NCBI RefSeq assembly: GCF_019042655.1
Contig: NZ_JAHPZO010000002.1
Coordinates: 248,001-312,000 of the forward strand
Reading direction: 5' to 3'
DNA length: 64,000 nt
DNA from: Planococcus sp. CP5-4_YE
GTDB lineage: Bacteria > Bacillota > Bacilli > Bacillales_A > Planococcaceae
Below the pieces are notes generated by a model that worked only from the letters and a program-made list of their open reading frames with translations, did no database searches and was not told the origin of the DNA. Within the stretch, counting starts at the first letter, position 1. Every line of letters starts with the position of its first letter. A program made the translations under genes and the position numbers. This document shows positions 8,122 to 16,068 of this stretch, piece after piece.

Positions 8122-8679
8122 ATGAATCCGATTGATCAAATGATCATGGAAAGAAGATCGATCAAAAAATTCAAACCAGACGCTGTCGACATCGAAGAAA
8201 TCATCGACTTGCTGAATATCGCCAAATGGGCACCTAACCATAAAGTAAATGAACCTTGGCGCTTTCAGCTGTATGCCGGCGCTGGCAAAGAAAAATTCGT
8301 CCAGGCATTTCTCGAGTCGATGAAAACACCGGACGGCGACATTCCACAAAAAGTGCTCAATAAAGCACAGTATTTCCGCGACATCCCACTCCACCTGGTC
8401 GCCATCATGCCGGTCGACCCGCGCCAGCGCCGCTTCGACGAAGATTACGGCGCGCTTAGTTCCATGCTGCAAAATTTCCAATTGGCCGCCTGGCAGCGCG
8501 GCATCGGCATGATTTGGCGCTCGAACGACTGGATTTACAACCCCGTCTTCCGTGAGGCCATCGGGGTCGAACCGGGCGAAAAAATCGTCGCAACCATGAT
8601 GATGGGTTACCCTGCCCACGTGCCGGAAAAACAAGCGCGCACCGACATTCGTGAAAAACTGGAAATCATCGATCAATAA
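8122..8679 (+). CDS. Nitroreductase-family FMN oxidoreductase
   Basis: A 185-residue nitroreductase-like protein. It opens with the family pattern M-x-RRSIKKF and has the AKWAPNHKVNEPWRF segment for FMN contact at about residues 34-50. A C-terminal GEKIVATMMMGYPA region is also typical. These cytosolic flavoenzymes reduce nitro or quinone compounds with NAD(P)H; the true substrate is unknown. ATG 8122 directly follows an in-frame TTG; either could start from the AGGAGAGG site. It is a single gene ending at a strong bidirectional terminator. Confidence 0.9.
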   Translation: MNPIDQMIMERRSIKKFKPDAVDIEEIIDLLNIAKWAPNHKVNEPWRFQLYAGAGKEKFVQAFLESMKTPDGDIPQKVLNKAQYFRDIPLHLVAIMPVDPRQRRFDEDYGALSSMLQNFQLAAWQRGIGMIWRSNDWIYNPVFREAIGVEPGEKIVATMMMGYPAHVPEKQARTDIREKLEIIDQ

Positions 8680-8684
8680 CGAAG

Positions 8685-8714
8685 AAAAAGAGCATCAAAG
8701 CTGATGCTCTTTTT
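8685..8714. terminator. Bidirectional terminator
   Basis: A 13-bp stem (AAAAAGAGCATCA with TGATGCTCTTTTT) and a 4-base loop between convergent genes. Confidence 0.93.
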
Positions 8715-9518
8715 TTATTCCAAAACAGATAAAGCACCGACTGCGCCGGAATATTCACCTTTATCCGGGAACAGCGGCGTCGAGCCGCGCAGAATGGTGT
8801 AGCTTGTGACCACTTCTTTCAAAAGGGCATTGTCGCTGAACGAAGACCCAATATAGACAATCGTCGAGCTGCGGCATTGGCGCGCTGCATGAACACTGAC
8901 CGTACTGACTGTCTCACCGACAAGGCCAATAACTGTCGCAAGCAATTCTTCTTTCGACAACTCATGAGAAATGGAAAACAGATCCTGCCCAAAATTACTG
9001 GCAGTCAATTCACCTGAAATCGGCGGCTCTTTGCCCTCATAAATATGCTTCACTTTTAAATCGATGCGTTCGCGCGATCCACGCTTGGCGTGTTCAACGA
9101 TTTCATCAAAGCTAGTGATGCCTGTCAATAAATGGCTGAGGCCGACCAATGTGCCGCCCCCGATTCCCGTGCCGCCGAGACGCACCTGTGTATTGTCCTG
9201 CACGCAATGGATCGACGTGCCGGTTCCGACATTGGTGACCAAATAAGCTTCCTCGTGGAGCCCCATGCGTTCAAGCAAAACCTGGACGCCCAGATGAGTC
9301 GCTTCAAATTCCACCATCTCCTGGACGGAGTTCTTCAACAAAGATGCAAGCACACCTGATTTGCCGCCGGTCACACATACTTCACTAACCGAAAGCCCGT
9401 TGATCCACTCTGCTACCAAACCGATTTCAGCAATCGGGGATTTCGCAAAATGAATCGGGCCTCCGTCGGTATAGGCCACCTTGATCAGCGTCCCACCCGC
9501 ATCTATTCCGACTTTCAT
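8715..9518 (-). CDS. coaW: Type II pantothenate kinase
   Basis: A 267-residue kinase of the ASKHA fold. The N-terminal phosphate loop KVGIDAGGTLIKVAY (2-16) and the TNVGTGTSIHCV (about 94-105) and GGTGIGGGTLVGL segments are typical of CoaW, the staphylococcal/Bacillus-type pantothenate kinase. It phosphorylates pantothenate with ATP in the first step of CoA synthesis and, in the staphylococcal enzyme, is not inhibited by CoA. ATG 9518 is preceded by AGAAGG. It is a single-gene unit. Confidence 0.92.
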   Translation of the reverse strand: MKVGIDAGGTLIKVAYTDGGPIHFAKSPIAEIGLVAEWINGLSVSEVCVTGGKSGVLASLLKNSVQEMVEFEATHLGVQVLLERMGLHEEAYLVTNVGTGTSIHCVQDNTQVRLGGTGIGGGTLVGLSHLLTGITSFDEIVEHAKRGSRERIDLKVKHIYEGKEPPISGELTASNFGQDLFSISHELSKEELLATVIGLVGETVSTVSVHAARQCRSSTIVYIGSSFSDNALLKEVVTSYTILRGSTPLFPDKGEYSGAVGALSVLE

Positions 9519-9768
9519 CTATCTGCACCTTCTCTTCTTAAAAGCACTTTTACTGCCTTACATAGTTTTTAACATATGGGGAAATTCTAACATATTCACG
9601 CAGCGAGCGGGAGGGGGTTGCCCGCGTTCCACTTTGCGCTTTAAAAGATATTCGGTTTTGAGGGTTGAACATGCAAAAATAGGGGAATGGAATCTTCAGC
9701 AACCTGTTTAATAACTCGTGCTGAACTTTCTTTGCTTCTGCAAGGAAGGTTTTGTGGGAGGTGATTAA

Positions 9769-9975
9769 ATGGGGAAGATCCAGGGAATACCGAAATTGCT
9801 CGAATACTTGGAGCAGAAAAGGCACCCCATGACAGAAGAGCAGATTGAGCAGCTCCTGTCACAACGAACGATTCCGCATGCCCGGCCTTATGGCGATATG
9901 ATCCTGTTCGACGAAAACCATATTGATTGGTGGATTGAAGAGCAGCGGAAAACGGATAAATCAGTGATGGATTAA
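9769..9975 (+). CDS. Small conserved-looking protein (68 aa)
   Basis: A short soluble protein with a strong GGGAGG site 7 bases before ATG and a perfect terminator immediately after the stop. It contains an N-terminal basic helix, the KRHPMTEEQIEQLL segment and an aromatic C-terminal part (ENHIDWWIEEQRK). The layout resembles a small winged-helix or excisionase-like fold, but I cannot assign it. The 250-bp gap before it (9519-9768) holds no feature I can support apart from the promoter region. Confidence 0.75.
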   Translation: MGKIQGIPKLLEYLEQKRHPMTEEQIEQLLSQRTIPHARPYGDMILFDENHIDWWIEEQRKTDKSVMD

Positions 9976-9983
9976 ATGCAAGG

Positions 9984-10012
9984 AAACCCCCAGACATTGC
10001 GTCTGGGGGTTT
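9984..10012 (+). terminator. Terminator of the 68-aa gene
   Basis: A 12-bp perfect stem (AAACCCCCAGAC with GTCTGGGGGTTT), a 5-base loop and a T run. It may also serve the convergent ispA-like gene. Confidence 0.92.
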
Positions 10013-10027
10013 TTTGAATGGATTCAG

Positions 10028-11017
10028 TTACCGGTTCAGTCCATTGGCATAGGAATTGCTGAGGATCTTAAACAATTGCTCGAACTTATTCAAGATATCG
10101 AGTGCCAGCAAACCGTTGCCTTCCGCGGTTTTCGGATAACCGAGTGGAATGGTGCGCCGGACAAGCTGCGCATACAATTCCGCCTCTGTCAGCTCTCGGT
10201 CGAAATCACGCTCGGAAATATTGCGGATCAGGGCTAAGGCTCCTGAAACATGCGGCGTCGCCATCGAAGTGCCGGACAGACTTGCATATTTTCCATCCAA
10301 GTAAGTCGAATAGATATTGATGCCCGGCGCCACCAGATCAATTTCGTTATTGGTATTGCTGAAAGGGGCCATGCGCCGGTCGAAATCGACAGCGCCGACT
10401 TGAACGACTTCGCCGTAGCCACCGGGATAGGCAAATTCATCGGTATCATAAGCATCATCCCCTTCATTGCCGGCTGCACAAATAACAGGGATTCCTGCAT
10501 CGACCGCACGCTTTACGGCTTCGTACAATTCAGGATGATCTTCAGGACCGCCAAGCGACATCGAAATGATCGTCGTCTTTTGCCCTTCCGGACCGCGCCA
10601 ATCGACGGCATAATGAATGCCCGCAATGATTCCTTCATAGCTGCCGCTGCCTTCTTTATCGAGCACTTTGACGACGAGCAGATCAGCGAGCGGCGCTACG
10701 CCGACTACTCCCTCTTCTTGTATATCCGAAGCGGCGATCGTCCCCGCGACATGTGTGCCGTGTCCGTTATAATCCTCGAATCGTTCAGGGTCTCCACCGT
10801 CATCATGCGTAAAGTTGCGCCCGCCTGCAATCCGCGCTTCCAGATTCGGGTGGTCGGTCTGGCAGCCTGTATCCAATACGGCCACTATATTGCCTTTGCC
10901 TTGCTCTCCATTCGCCCACATTTCGGGCGCCTGGATCATCCTTACGCCTTCCGGAATGCGCGGCGGAGCAGCTGTCACTTGTTCAACACGGTATGGAATC
11001 AAATGGATATTTTTCAT
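10028..11017 (-). CDS. Intracellular subtilisin-like serine protease
   Basis: A 329-residue S8 protease with no signal peptide, so it is cytosolic. It has the short N-terminal LIPY motif (HLIPYRVEQ, residues 5-13), the inhibitory pro-segment mark of intracellular subtilisins. The catalytic triad is Asp49 (AVLDTG), His86 (NGHGTHVAG) and Ser251 (GTSMATPH), with oxyanion Asn184 (AAGNEG). It degrades cytosolic proteins in stationary phase in the Bacillus relatives (IspA). ATG 11017 is chosen because AGGAGG lies 8 bases upstream; an in-frame TTG at 11023 is less likely. A LexA-like palindrome lies in the upstream gap. Confidence 0.94.
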   Translation of the reverse strand: MKNIHLIPYRVEQVTAAPPRIPEGVRMIQAPEMWANGEQGKGNIVAVLDTGCQTDHPNLEARIAGGRNFTHDDGGDPERFEDYNGHGTHVAGTIAASDIQEEGVVGVAPLADLLVVKVLDKEGSGSYEGIIAGIHYAVDWRGPEGQKTTIISMSLGGPEDHPELYEAVKRAVDAGIPVICAAGNEGDDAYDTDEFAYPGGYGEVVQVGAVDFDRRMAPFSNTNNEIDLVAPGINIYSTYLDGKYASLSGTSMATPHVSGALALIRNISERDFDRELTEAELYAQLVRRTIPLGYPKTAEGNGLLALDILNKFEQLFKILSNSYANGLNR

Positions 11018-11074
11018 CGACAATTCCTCCTTCAGATCATTTCTTTCATTCTACCTGACTGCCGCAGTTAAAAA

Positions 11075-11088
11075 CAAACGTTTGTTCG
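11075..11088. promoter_or_regulatory. Candidate LexA/DinR-type box
   Basis: CAAACGTTTGTTCG matches the Bacillus consensus CGAAC-N4-GTTCG at 9 of 10 fixed positions. It sits in the divergent promoter gap between the intracellular protease and the reductase-like gene. It also forms the palindrome AACAAACGTTTGTT, so another regulator could use it. Confidence 0.4.
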
Positions 11089-11193
11089 TATTAAAAATGG
11101 AAAGTTGTTCTTATTAGTTTCAATAAAGAGACAGGAATTTCCTGCTTATTGAAGAACACAAGAAAGACGCCAAATAACAAGGAGACCAACACA

Positions 11194-12264
11194 ATGACTA
11201 CATGGCTATTGTACGGAGCGACAGGCTATACAGGAAAATTAATTGCACAACAAGCGGTTGAACGCGGATTGCGGCCGGTCCTGGCAGGACGCAGCAAGGA
11301 AAAAGTGCAGCCGATTGCCGAAGAACTTGGTTTGGAATTCCGCATCTTCGAATTGAATAACCAAACAGCTCAGCATCTGGAGGGGGTCGATCTCGTGCTG
11401 CATTGCGCCGGCCCTTTCGAGAAGACCAGCAAACCGATGATCCACGCCTGCATGGAGGCCGGTGCCCATTATCTCGATATCACTGGGGAGATCAGTGTGT
11501 TCGAACATACCCACTCTTTGCACCAAGAAGCGCAAAAGAAGAATATCATTTTATGTTCTGGAGTGGGCTTCGATGTCATTCCTACCGATTGCACCGCCCT
11601 GAAGTTAAAACAAGCGTTGCCGGATGCCGTCGAACTCGCCCTTGGTTTCGATTCGGATTCCGGCATCTCGCCCGGCACGATGAAGACGATGGTCGAAGGG
11701 CTCGGCGGAGGCAATATCATCCGCAAAGATGGGCAGCTGACCGCTGTCGCGATCGGCAAGCACCAGCGGATGATCGATTTCGGGCGCGGCCAAAAATCCG
11801 CCATGGCGATTCCCTGGGGTGATGTGGCTACTGCTTATTACACCACCGGCATCCCCAATATAACGGCGTGGATTCCGACACCGAAACCCGCTGTCAAAGC
11901 GGCACGGCTCATGAATGTGGCGAGCCCAATACTGTCTTCTGAAAAAGTGAAGCAACCCTTGATGAAATGGATCGAGCGACGCGTAAAAGGGCCAGACCAG
12001 GAAGAGCGCGCCAGAAGTGCTGCCCACATTTGGGGACAAGCCAAAAATACGGATGGCGTTGTCAAAACGTGCCGGATCGATACTGCAAACGTCTATGACC
12101 TAACCGTTTACGGAGCACTGGAAGTGACACAGCGCTTACTGTCAGGCGACTACCCAGGCGGCAGTTGGACCCCTGCCGCATTGTTCGGCCCGGACCTGCT
12201 CGAAAGCCTGCCCGGCTCAGGACGCTTTGAAATCGACAGCTTTTATCCGGGAACCGCCAACTAG
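11194..12264 (+). CDS. Saccharopine-dehydrogenase-like / trans-acting enoyl reductase family protein
   Basis: A 356-residue protein with an N-terminal Rossmann fold. The NAD(P) motif LLYGATGYTGKLIAQ lies at residues 5-19, followed by the LVLHCAGPF segment. It belongs to the saccharopine dehydrogenase NADP-binding superfamily, which includes trans-acting enoyl reductases of lipid synthesis. The substrate cannot be told from sequence. ATG 11194 follows AAGGAG by 9 bases; the longer open frame from 11149 has no such site. It is a single gene with its own terminator. Confidence 0.85.
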   Translation: MTTWLLYGATGYTGKLIAQQAVERGLRPVLAGRSKEKVQPIAEELGLEFRIFELNNQTAQHLEGVDLVLHCAGPFEKTSKPMIHACMEAGAHYLDITGEISVFEHTHSLHQEAQKKNIILCSGVGFDVIPTDCTALKLKQALPDAVELALGFDSDSGISPGTMKTMVEGLGGGNIIRKDGQLTAVAIGKHQRMIDFGRGQKSAMAIPWGDVATAYYTTGIPNITAWIPTPKPAVKAARLMNVASPILSSEKVKQPLMKWIERRVKGPDQEERARSAAHIWGQAKNTDGVVKTCRIDTANVYDLTVYGALEVTQRLLSGDYPGGSWTPAALFGPDLLESLPGSGRFEIDSFYPGTAN

Positions 12265-12277
12265 ATCTGACCACAAC

Positions 12278-12305
12278 AAAAAGGCTGACCTAGCGTCAGC
12301 CTTTT
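12278..12305. terminator. Bidirectional terminator overlapping the fetB stop codon
   Basis: A stem of 11-12 bp (AAAAGGCTGAC with GTCAGCCTTTT) and a 5-base loop. The right arm overlaps the last codons of the convergent fetB gene (stop at 12296-12298). Confidence 0.9.
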
Positions 12306-13045
12306 AATAATTGCATGCGTTTATTGAACAAGGTTGGATAGGACAAGTATCCGAGGAAAACACTCGTCACAGCAGCCGTCGTCAATAACAGGAACATGAT
12401 GAGCAACTGGAATTGCACCGCTTGTATCGGGTCTGCCCCGGCGATGATCTGCCCACTCATCATGCCGGGCAGTTGGACGAGCCCGACCGTCTTCTGGCTC
12501 TCAATCGTGGGGATCATGCTCGCCTTAATCGAGTTGATCAATTGGCGGTGAATGGCCTGCTTCGGCGTTCCGCCGAGCGACAAGATTAATTCCGTCTGGT
12601 CTTGATGGTCTTCGACTTCCGCCGTGAAGCGATTCAAGAACAAGATCGACAGCACCATCGAGTTCCCGACGACCATGCCACTGATTGGGATGATGTACTG
12701 TGCCGTAGCCGGCGTGATGTTAAAGCCGATCAGAATTCCTTGCGTCAATACTTCCACGAAAATCAGCGTGACAGCGATTTTCCAAGTGATCCCTTGGATG
12801 GCTGCTCCTTTTTTCTGTGCGTTATGGGTCGCTGCAACAATCATCAATGCGACCATCAAGAAGATATAAAGCAGACTTTCCGAGTCGAAGACGAATTTCA
12901 GAACATATCCGACAGCAAGCAGCTGGATAATCGAGCGGATGGTCGCAACTGTCATATCGCGGCCGAGGCCTAAATTCAAGGTTTTCGATAATAATAGCGG
13001 GATGAGGACAAAAATGAGCGTCAACGATAAAGCCCAATAACTCAT
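12296..13045 (-). CDS. fetB: Metal/iron exporter permease, FetB (UPF0014) family
   Basis: A 249-residue integral membrane protein with about seven hydrophobic segments, beginning MSYWALSLTLIFVLIPLLLS. The family-specific conserved stretches TIRSIIQLLAVGYVL and VGLVQLPGMMSGQIIAG are present. In E. coli FetAB exports iron and protects against oxidative stress. The start overlaps the fetA stop by 4 bases (ATGA), indicating translational coupling. Upstream PerR and Fur-like boxes fit a role in metal and peroxide homeostasis. Confidence 0.92.
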   Translation of the reverse strand: MSYWALSLTLIFVLIPLLLSKTLNLGLGRDMTVATIRSIIQLLAVGYVLKFVFDSESLLYIFLMVALMIVAATHNAQKKGAAIQGITWKIAVTLIFVEVLTQGILIGFNITPATAQYIIPISGMVVGNSMVLSILFLNRFTAEVEDHQDQTELILSLGGTPKQAIHRQLINSIKASMIPTIESQKTVGLVQLPGMMSGQIIAGADPIQAVQFQLLIMFLLLTTAAVTSVFLGYLSYPTLFNKRMQLLKG

Positions 13046-13773
13046 GACACCACCCCTTTCACGAACTCTTCAACACGGTCATTTTGCGGATCTTCAAGCA
13101 GCGAACTCTCACCGGTTTCCACCACTTGGCCGTCCATCATGACCCATGTGTAATCACCGATTTCGAGCGCTTGTTGGAGATTATGGGTGATCCAAATGAT
13201 CGTCGTCTTGTATTTCCGGTTGATTTTGCTGATCAACTCTTCGACTTCAAGCTTTGAAGCACGGTCGAGCGAAGAGGTGATTTCGTCCATCAGGAGAATC
13301 TCCGGCTTGTTGACAAGCGTTCTCGCAATGGAGACTTTCTGGCGCTGCCCGCCTGACAGCTCTTTCACTTTGCGGTCCAGCAAATCACCTTTCAAGCCAA
13401 CATCCTCGAGCAATTCAACAGCCTCTTCTTTCGCCAATTGCTGCCCTTGCAATTCCAAAGGCAAATTCAAGTTTTCGTAGACAGTGCCGCTGATCATCGG
13501 TGCGCTCTGCAATGCCATCCCGACCATCCGGCGCAATTCTACCGGATCGTATTCGCCAATCGCTTTATCCTTCACAAAGATTTCTCCGTTTTCCGGGGAG
13601 ATTAGACCGTTGCATAATTTAAGTAAAGTCGACTTCCCGGCGCCAGAAGGCCCTACCAAAGTGGTGATGCGGCCTTGGGGAAAGGAACCGGTGATATCGT
13701 TCAAGATTTCTAAGTCTCCAATGCGATAATCCACGTGCTGAAAGTGGATCGCAGGTTTGTACTGGGTGCTCAT
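13042..13773 (-). CDS. fetA: Metal/iron exporter ATPase, FetA family
   Basis: A 243-residue ABC ATPase with Walker A GPSGAGKST (41-49), signature LSGGQ (139-143), Walker B ILLMDE and a switch His (IWITHN). Its pairing with a UPF0014 permease identifies it as FetA rather than a generic ABC subunit. ATG 13773 is chosen since GGAGG lies 7 bases upstream; the in-frame GTG at 13779 would sit on top of that site. It is the first gene of the fetAB operon. Its leader carries a perfect PerR box. Confidence 0.92.
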   Translation of the reverse strand: MSTQYKPAIHFQHVDYRIGDLEILNDITGSFPQGRITTLVGPSGAGKSTLLKLCNGLISPENGEIFVKDKAIGEYDPVELRRMVGMALQSAPMISGTVYENLNLPLELQGQQLAKEEAVELLEDVGLKGDLLDRKVKELSGGQRQKVSIARTLVNKPEILLMDEITSSLDRASKLEVEELISKINRKYKTTIIWITHNLQQALEIGDYTWVMMDGQVVETGESSLLEDPQNDRVEEFVKGVVS

Positions 13774-13804
13774 GCCCACACCTCCAACTTCTCAATTTTC
13801 TTAT

Positions 13805-13819
13805 TTATAATTATTATAA
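13805..13819 (-). promoter_or_regulatory. PerR box overlapping the fetAB promoter
   Basis: TTATAATTATTATAA matches the Bacillus PerR consensus TTATAATNATTATAA at every position. A minus-strand promoter TTGTGC (13838-13833), 16-base spacer, TAATAA (13816-13811) overlaps it. PerR bound here would block fetAB transcription until peroxide or metal status releases it. Confidence 0.72.
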
Positions 13820-13923
13820 TGTAGATATCATAGCACAACTTTATTGCTGAACCAAGTAATTGAGAATAACTATTTTTAATTGATAATACATATCAATTAA
13901 TACGTTTTCAAAGCATTTTTAAA

Positions 13924-13938
13924 CGATAATTATTATCA
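13924..13938. promoter_or_regulatory. Fur-type box upstream of fetAB
   Basis: CGATAATTATTATCA matches the 7-1-7 Fur consensus TGATAATNATTATCA at 13 of the 14 specified bases; the first base is C instead of T. It lies about 150 bp upstream of fetA. A second imperfect element TTGATA-N5-TATCAA is at 13880-13896. Confidence 0.6.
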
Positions 13939-13963
13939 TTAAAACCTTAAAAATCACAATAAA

Positions 13964-14001
13964 GCCCTTCTGCAAATTCCAGTTGGAATTTGCAGAAGGG
14001 C
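13964..14001 (-). terminator. Long hairpin, terminator of the NTF2-like gene
   Basis: An 18-bp perfect inverted repeat (13964-13981 with 13984-14001), followed on the minus strand by TTTATTG. The T run is weak but the stem is unusually long. Confidence 0.75.
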
Positions 14002-14039
14002 GTATCCTGTTTCCCCATAAACAGAAAGAATTGTTCCGC

Positions 14040-14411
14040 TTATTTTACTTGATCGCTCTCGCTCAATCCGCTTTCCCCGAAAGCTTCATCCCGTTCATCA
14101 AAGCGCCCAATACGATGGATTTTCTTATCGTCCATCTCAAAATAATGGAAGATATGGGATTCTCCCGGCTCGCCTTGTTTTTTTGCGAGCTGTTCGAAGA
14201 TGACCCGGTTGGCTTTGGCGAATTTGGTGAGCGTCTCCAATTGCATGCCGGACTCTCTCACCCATTCGGCAAGCATTTCGTGGCCTGCGGCTGATTTTCC
14301 GGGACTGATCAATTCAACATTATGGTCCGTGACGGAAAGAACCCCGTCGACATTCTGTGCATTGACATAATCGGTAAAGCGTTCCGCAAGCTTGATCGGT
14401 TCAATCATCAT
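14040..14411 (-). CDS. SnoaL/NTF2-like fold protein
   Basis: A 123-residue soluble protein with the pattern of the nuclear transport factor 2 / SnoaL-like superfamily: an N-terminal helix pair (KLAERFTDYVNAQNVDGVL), a central HxVELISPG strand and a C-terminal strand with IHRIGRFD. Such proteins are enzymes or ligand-binding domains with very different substrates, so no function is assigned. GGGAG precedes ATG 14411. Its start overlaps the end of the upstream small membrane protein by 11 bases, so the two are cotranscribed. Confidence 0.75.
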   Translation of the reverse strand: MMIEPIKLAERFTDYVNAQNVDGVLSVTDHNVELISPGKSAAGHEMLAEWVRESGMQLETLTKFAKANRVIFEQLAKKQGEPGESHIFHYFEMDDKKIHRIGRFDERDEAFGESGLSESDQVK

Positions 14412-14583
14412 GTGTGCTCCCTTCTTCCGGTAATTTTTCGAATATCACCAAGGCCAAAGTAGCGATGGGGCCAAGAAGGAGCGACGCCAGGAACCACATA
14501 AGGCCACTCCGGTTCTTGCCTTGGGCGAGCCCTGCATTGATCAGCGCAAGCGTTCCCCATCCGACTGCGTATTCGTTTTCCAT
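14401..14583 (-). CDS. Small membrane protein (60 aa)
   Basis: It has a short N-terminal polar stretch, a glycine-rich first segment (GWGTLALINAGLAQGKNRSG) and one clear membrane span (LMWFLASLLLGPIATLALVIF), then an acidic tail. ATG 14583 is preferred over ATG 14589 because GGGGG lies 7 bases before it. It overlaps and is coupled to the downstream NTF2-like gene. The layout resembles small integral proteins seen in many Gram-positive genomes; the function is unknown. Confidence 0.72.
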   Translation of the reverse strand: MENEYAVGWGTLALINAGLAQGKNRSGLMWFLASLLLGPIATLALVIFEKLPEEGSTHDD

Positions 14584-14622
14584 ATCCATTCCCCCTTTTC
14601 TCCCATTCTACTCGAAAAAAAA

Positions 14623-14646
14623 GAAGCCGGAAAAAATTCCAGCTTC
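14623..14646 (-). terminator. Terminator of the 99-aa gene
   Basis: A GAAGC-GGAA stem closed by one G-T wobble on the minus strand, followed by TTTTTTTT. It starts right at the stop codon at 14647. Confidence 0.85.
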
Positions 14647-14946
14647 TCAATAATTGGTGTTTTTCAGTTTTTTAAAGGTTTTGACGAAACGGTCGGGATC
14701 CCTCGGCACTTTATAAGTCAAGACGCCGCGGTGCGTGTGTAAATACAATAAATTGGCATCGTCGGAAAAGGTCTTATAAGAAATATCCCAGACATGCATC
14801 AAATTAAACTCTTTGGTTGAGGCAATCAATTTATCTTCGTATAAATGAATTTCGTATTCGGTGTGGATGATTTTCATCTGGCCGGCTACGATCGAGCGTT
14901 CCGTGTCGACATACGTAATGGAAGACAGCAAACTTTTCGGATCCAT
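14647..14946 (-). CDS. Hypothetical protein (99 aa), possible PH-like fold
   Basis: A soluble protein of alternating short beta strands (SITYVDTERSIVAGQM, IHTEYEIHLYEDKLIAST, VWDISYKTF, LLYLHTHRGVLTYKV) and a C-terminal basic helix (PDRFVKTFKKLKN). This order of strands plus one helix resembles a pleckstrin-homology-like domain; that is a fold guess only. GGGAGG lies 8 bases before ATG 14946, and a terminator follows the stop. It is a single gene. Confidence 0.72.
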   Translation of the reverse strand: MDPKSLLSSITYVDTERSIVAGQMKIIHTEYEIHLYEDKLIASTKEFNLMHVWDISYKTFSDDANLLYLHTHRGVLTYKVPRDPDRFVKTFKKLKNTNY

Positions 14947-15016
14947 TCGGTTCGCCTCCCGGCTGTTTTTCTAAAGTCTACTGCACCCACGCAGGTCTAT
15001 GCAACTGATACGGCGC

Positions 15017-15925
15017 CTACATTTCATCGAAGTATTCGTTTATCAAATCCCCGCATACCCCGATGGCCGCAGCACTGCCTTCGCCCGCTGCGATGACAAG
15101 CTGTGATGGAACGATTAGCGATGCATCTCCTGCTGCATAAACATTCCACACATTCGTGCGCCCATAATCATCCGTCAAGATCCCGCCGTACTCGTTTTGT
15201 TTGCAGCCGAGCTCTTTGGCGAAATTGGTCGCATGGCTCCATAAAGGCGTGACGAATCCGGCACTGCGGTCGATCAAGGTGCCATCTTCCAACCTGACAC
15301 TGCGTAGCTTGCCGTCCTCCCCTTCCAGGCCGGAAATCGTATCTTCATAAACTTTGATTCCTTTGGCAAGCAGCTTCTGCTTTTCCTCTTCTTCCAGACG
15401 CCCTTCACCGTTCGTGAAGACCGCCAAGTCCCGGCTCCAAGTATAGACCTCCTTCGCTAAAGTAAATACTTTTTTATCGGCAATGACCGCAAGCGGCTGG
15501 TCGCGCATTTCCCATCCATCGCAGTAAGGGCAGCTGAATAGAGTCGTGCCGTAAAACTTCTCGATATCCGGCACATTCGGCAGTTCTTCTTTCAATCCCG
15601 CCGCGATGATGATTTTGATGCTATGAAAAACCTTTCCGCTTTTGGTCGTCAATTCGTAATGCGTCTCGGAAATACGGTCGATGTTGACGACGCGCTCGTT
15701 TTCCGTTTTGACGCTTCCGTATTTGCTGATCTCCTCACGCCCGAGCCGCTTGAGTTCTTCCGGGCAAATGCCGTCTCTTGTAATGAACCCATGCGCTTCG
15801 CGAGTCACTAAATTGCGCCCATTGTCATCATCAAATAATACTGCATTCTTTCTTGAACGGCCAAGCACCAGCGCAGCATTTAAACCCGCTGGCCCTCCGC
15901 CGATAATGGCACAATCGTATAGCAT
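15017..15925 (-). CDS. Thioredoxin-reductase-like FAD/NAD(P) oxidoreductase
   Basis: A 302-residue flavoprotein of the TrxB family. The FAD motif DCAIIGGGPAGLNAALVLGR starts at residue 4. The redox motif CPYCDG is close to the TrxB CATCDG, and a C-terminal FAD contact (NVYAAGDAS) is present. The motif CPYCDG with no separate thioredoxin partner suggests a TrxB-like disulfide oxidoreductase rather than the housekeeping TrxB. ATG 15925 is preferred (AAAGG 9 bases away) over an ATG at 15934 that abuts the same site. It is a single gene. Confidence 0.88.
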   Translation of the reverse strand: MLYDCAIIGGGPAGLNAALVLGRSRKNAVLFDDDNGRNLVTREAHGFITRDGICPEELKRLGREEISKYGSVKTENERVVNIDRISETHYELTTKSGKVFHSIKIIIAAGLKEELPNVPDIEKFYGTTLFSCPYCDGWEMRDQPLAVIADKKVFTLAKEVYTWSRDLAVFTNGEGRLEEEEKQKLLAKGIKVYEDTISGLEGEDGKLRSVRLEDGTLIDRSAGFVTPLWSHATNFAKELGCKQNEYGGILTDDYGRTNVWNVYAAGDASLIVPSQLVIAAGEGSAAAIGVCGDLINEYFDEM

Positions 15926-16003
15926 AGCGTTCATCCTTTTCTAATTTCGTTTTCCTCCCCTCTTCCCCCTTCGCCACTGCATTAAACAGGGATGAAGTTT
16001 TAA

Positions 16004-16043
16004 AAAAACCGATTGCCCAGGATCTCCCGGACAATCGGTTTTT
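16004..16043 (-). terminator. Terminator of hisC
   Basis: A 12-bp stem (AAAAACCGATTG with CAATCGGTTTTT) and a large loop, just after the hisC stop. It may also act on plus-strand transcripts. Confidence 0.87.
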
Positions 16044-16068
16044 AAACGCAGGCTTCATGTCATACGCT

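Noticed and set aside
8011-8676. 221-residue minus-strand frame opposite the nitroreductase
   Set aside because: It is a shadow frame. The nitroreductase on the plus strand has clear family motifs and signals.
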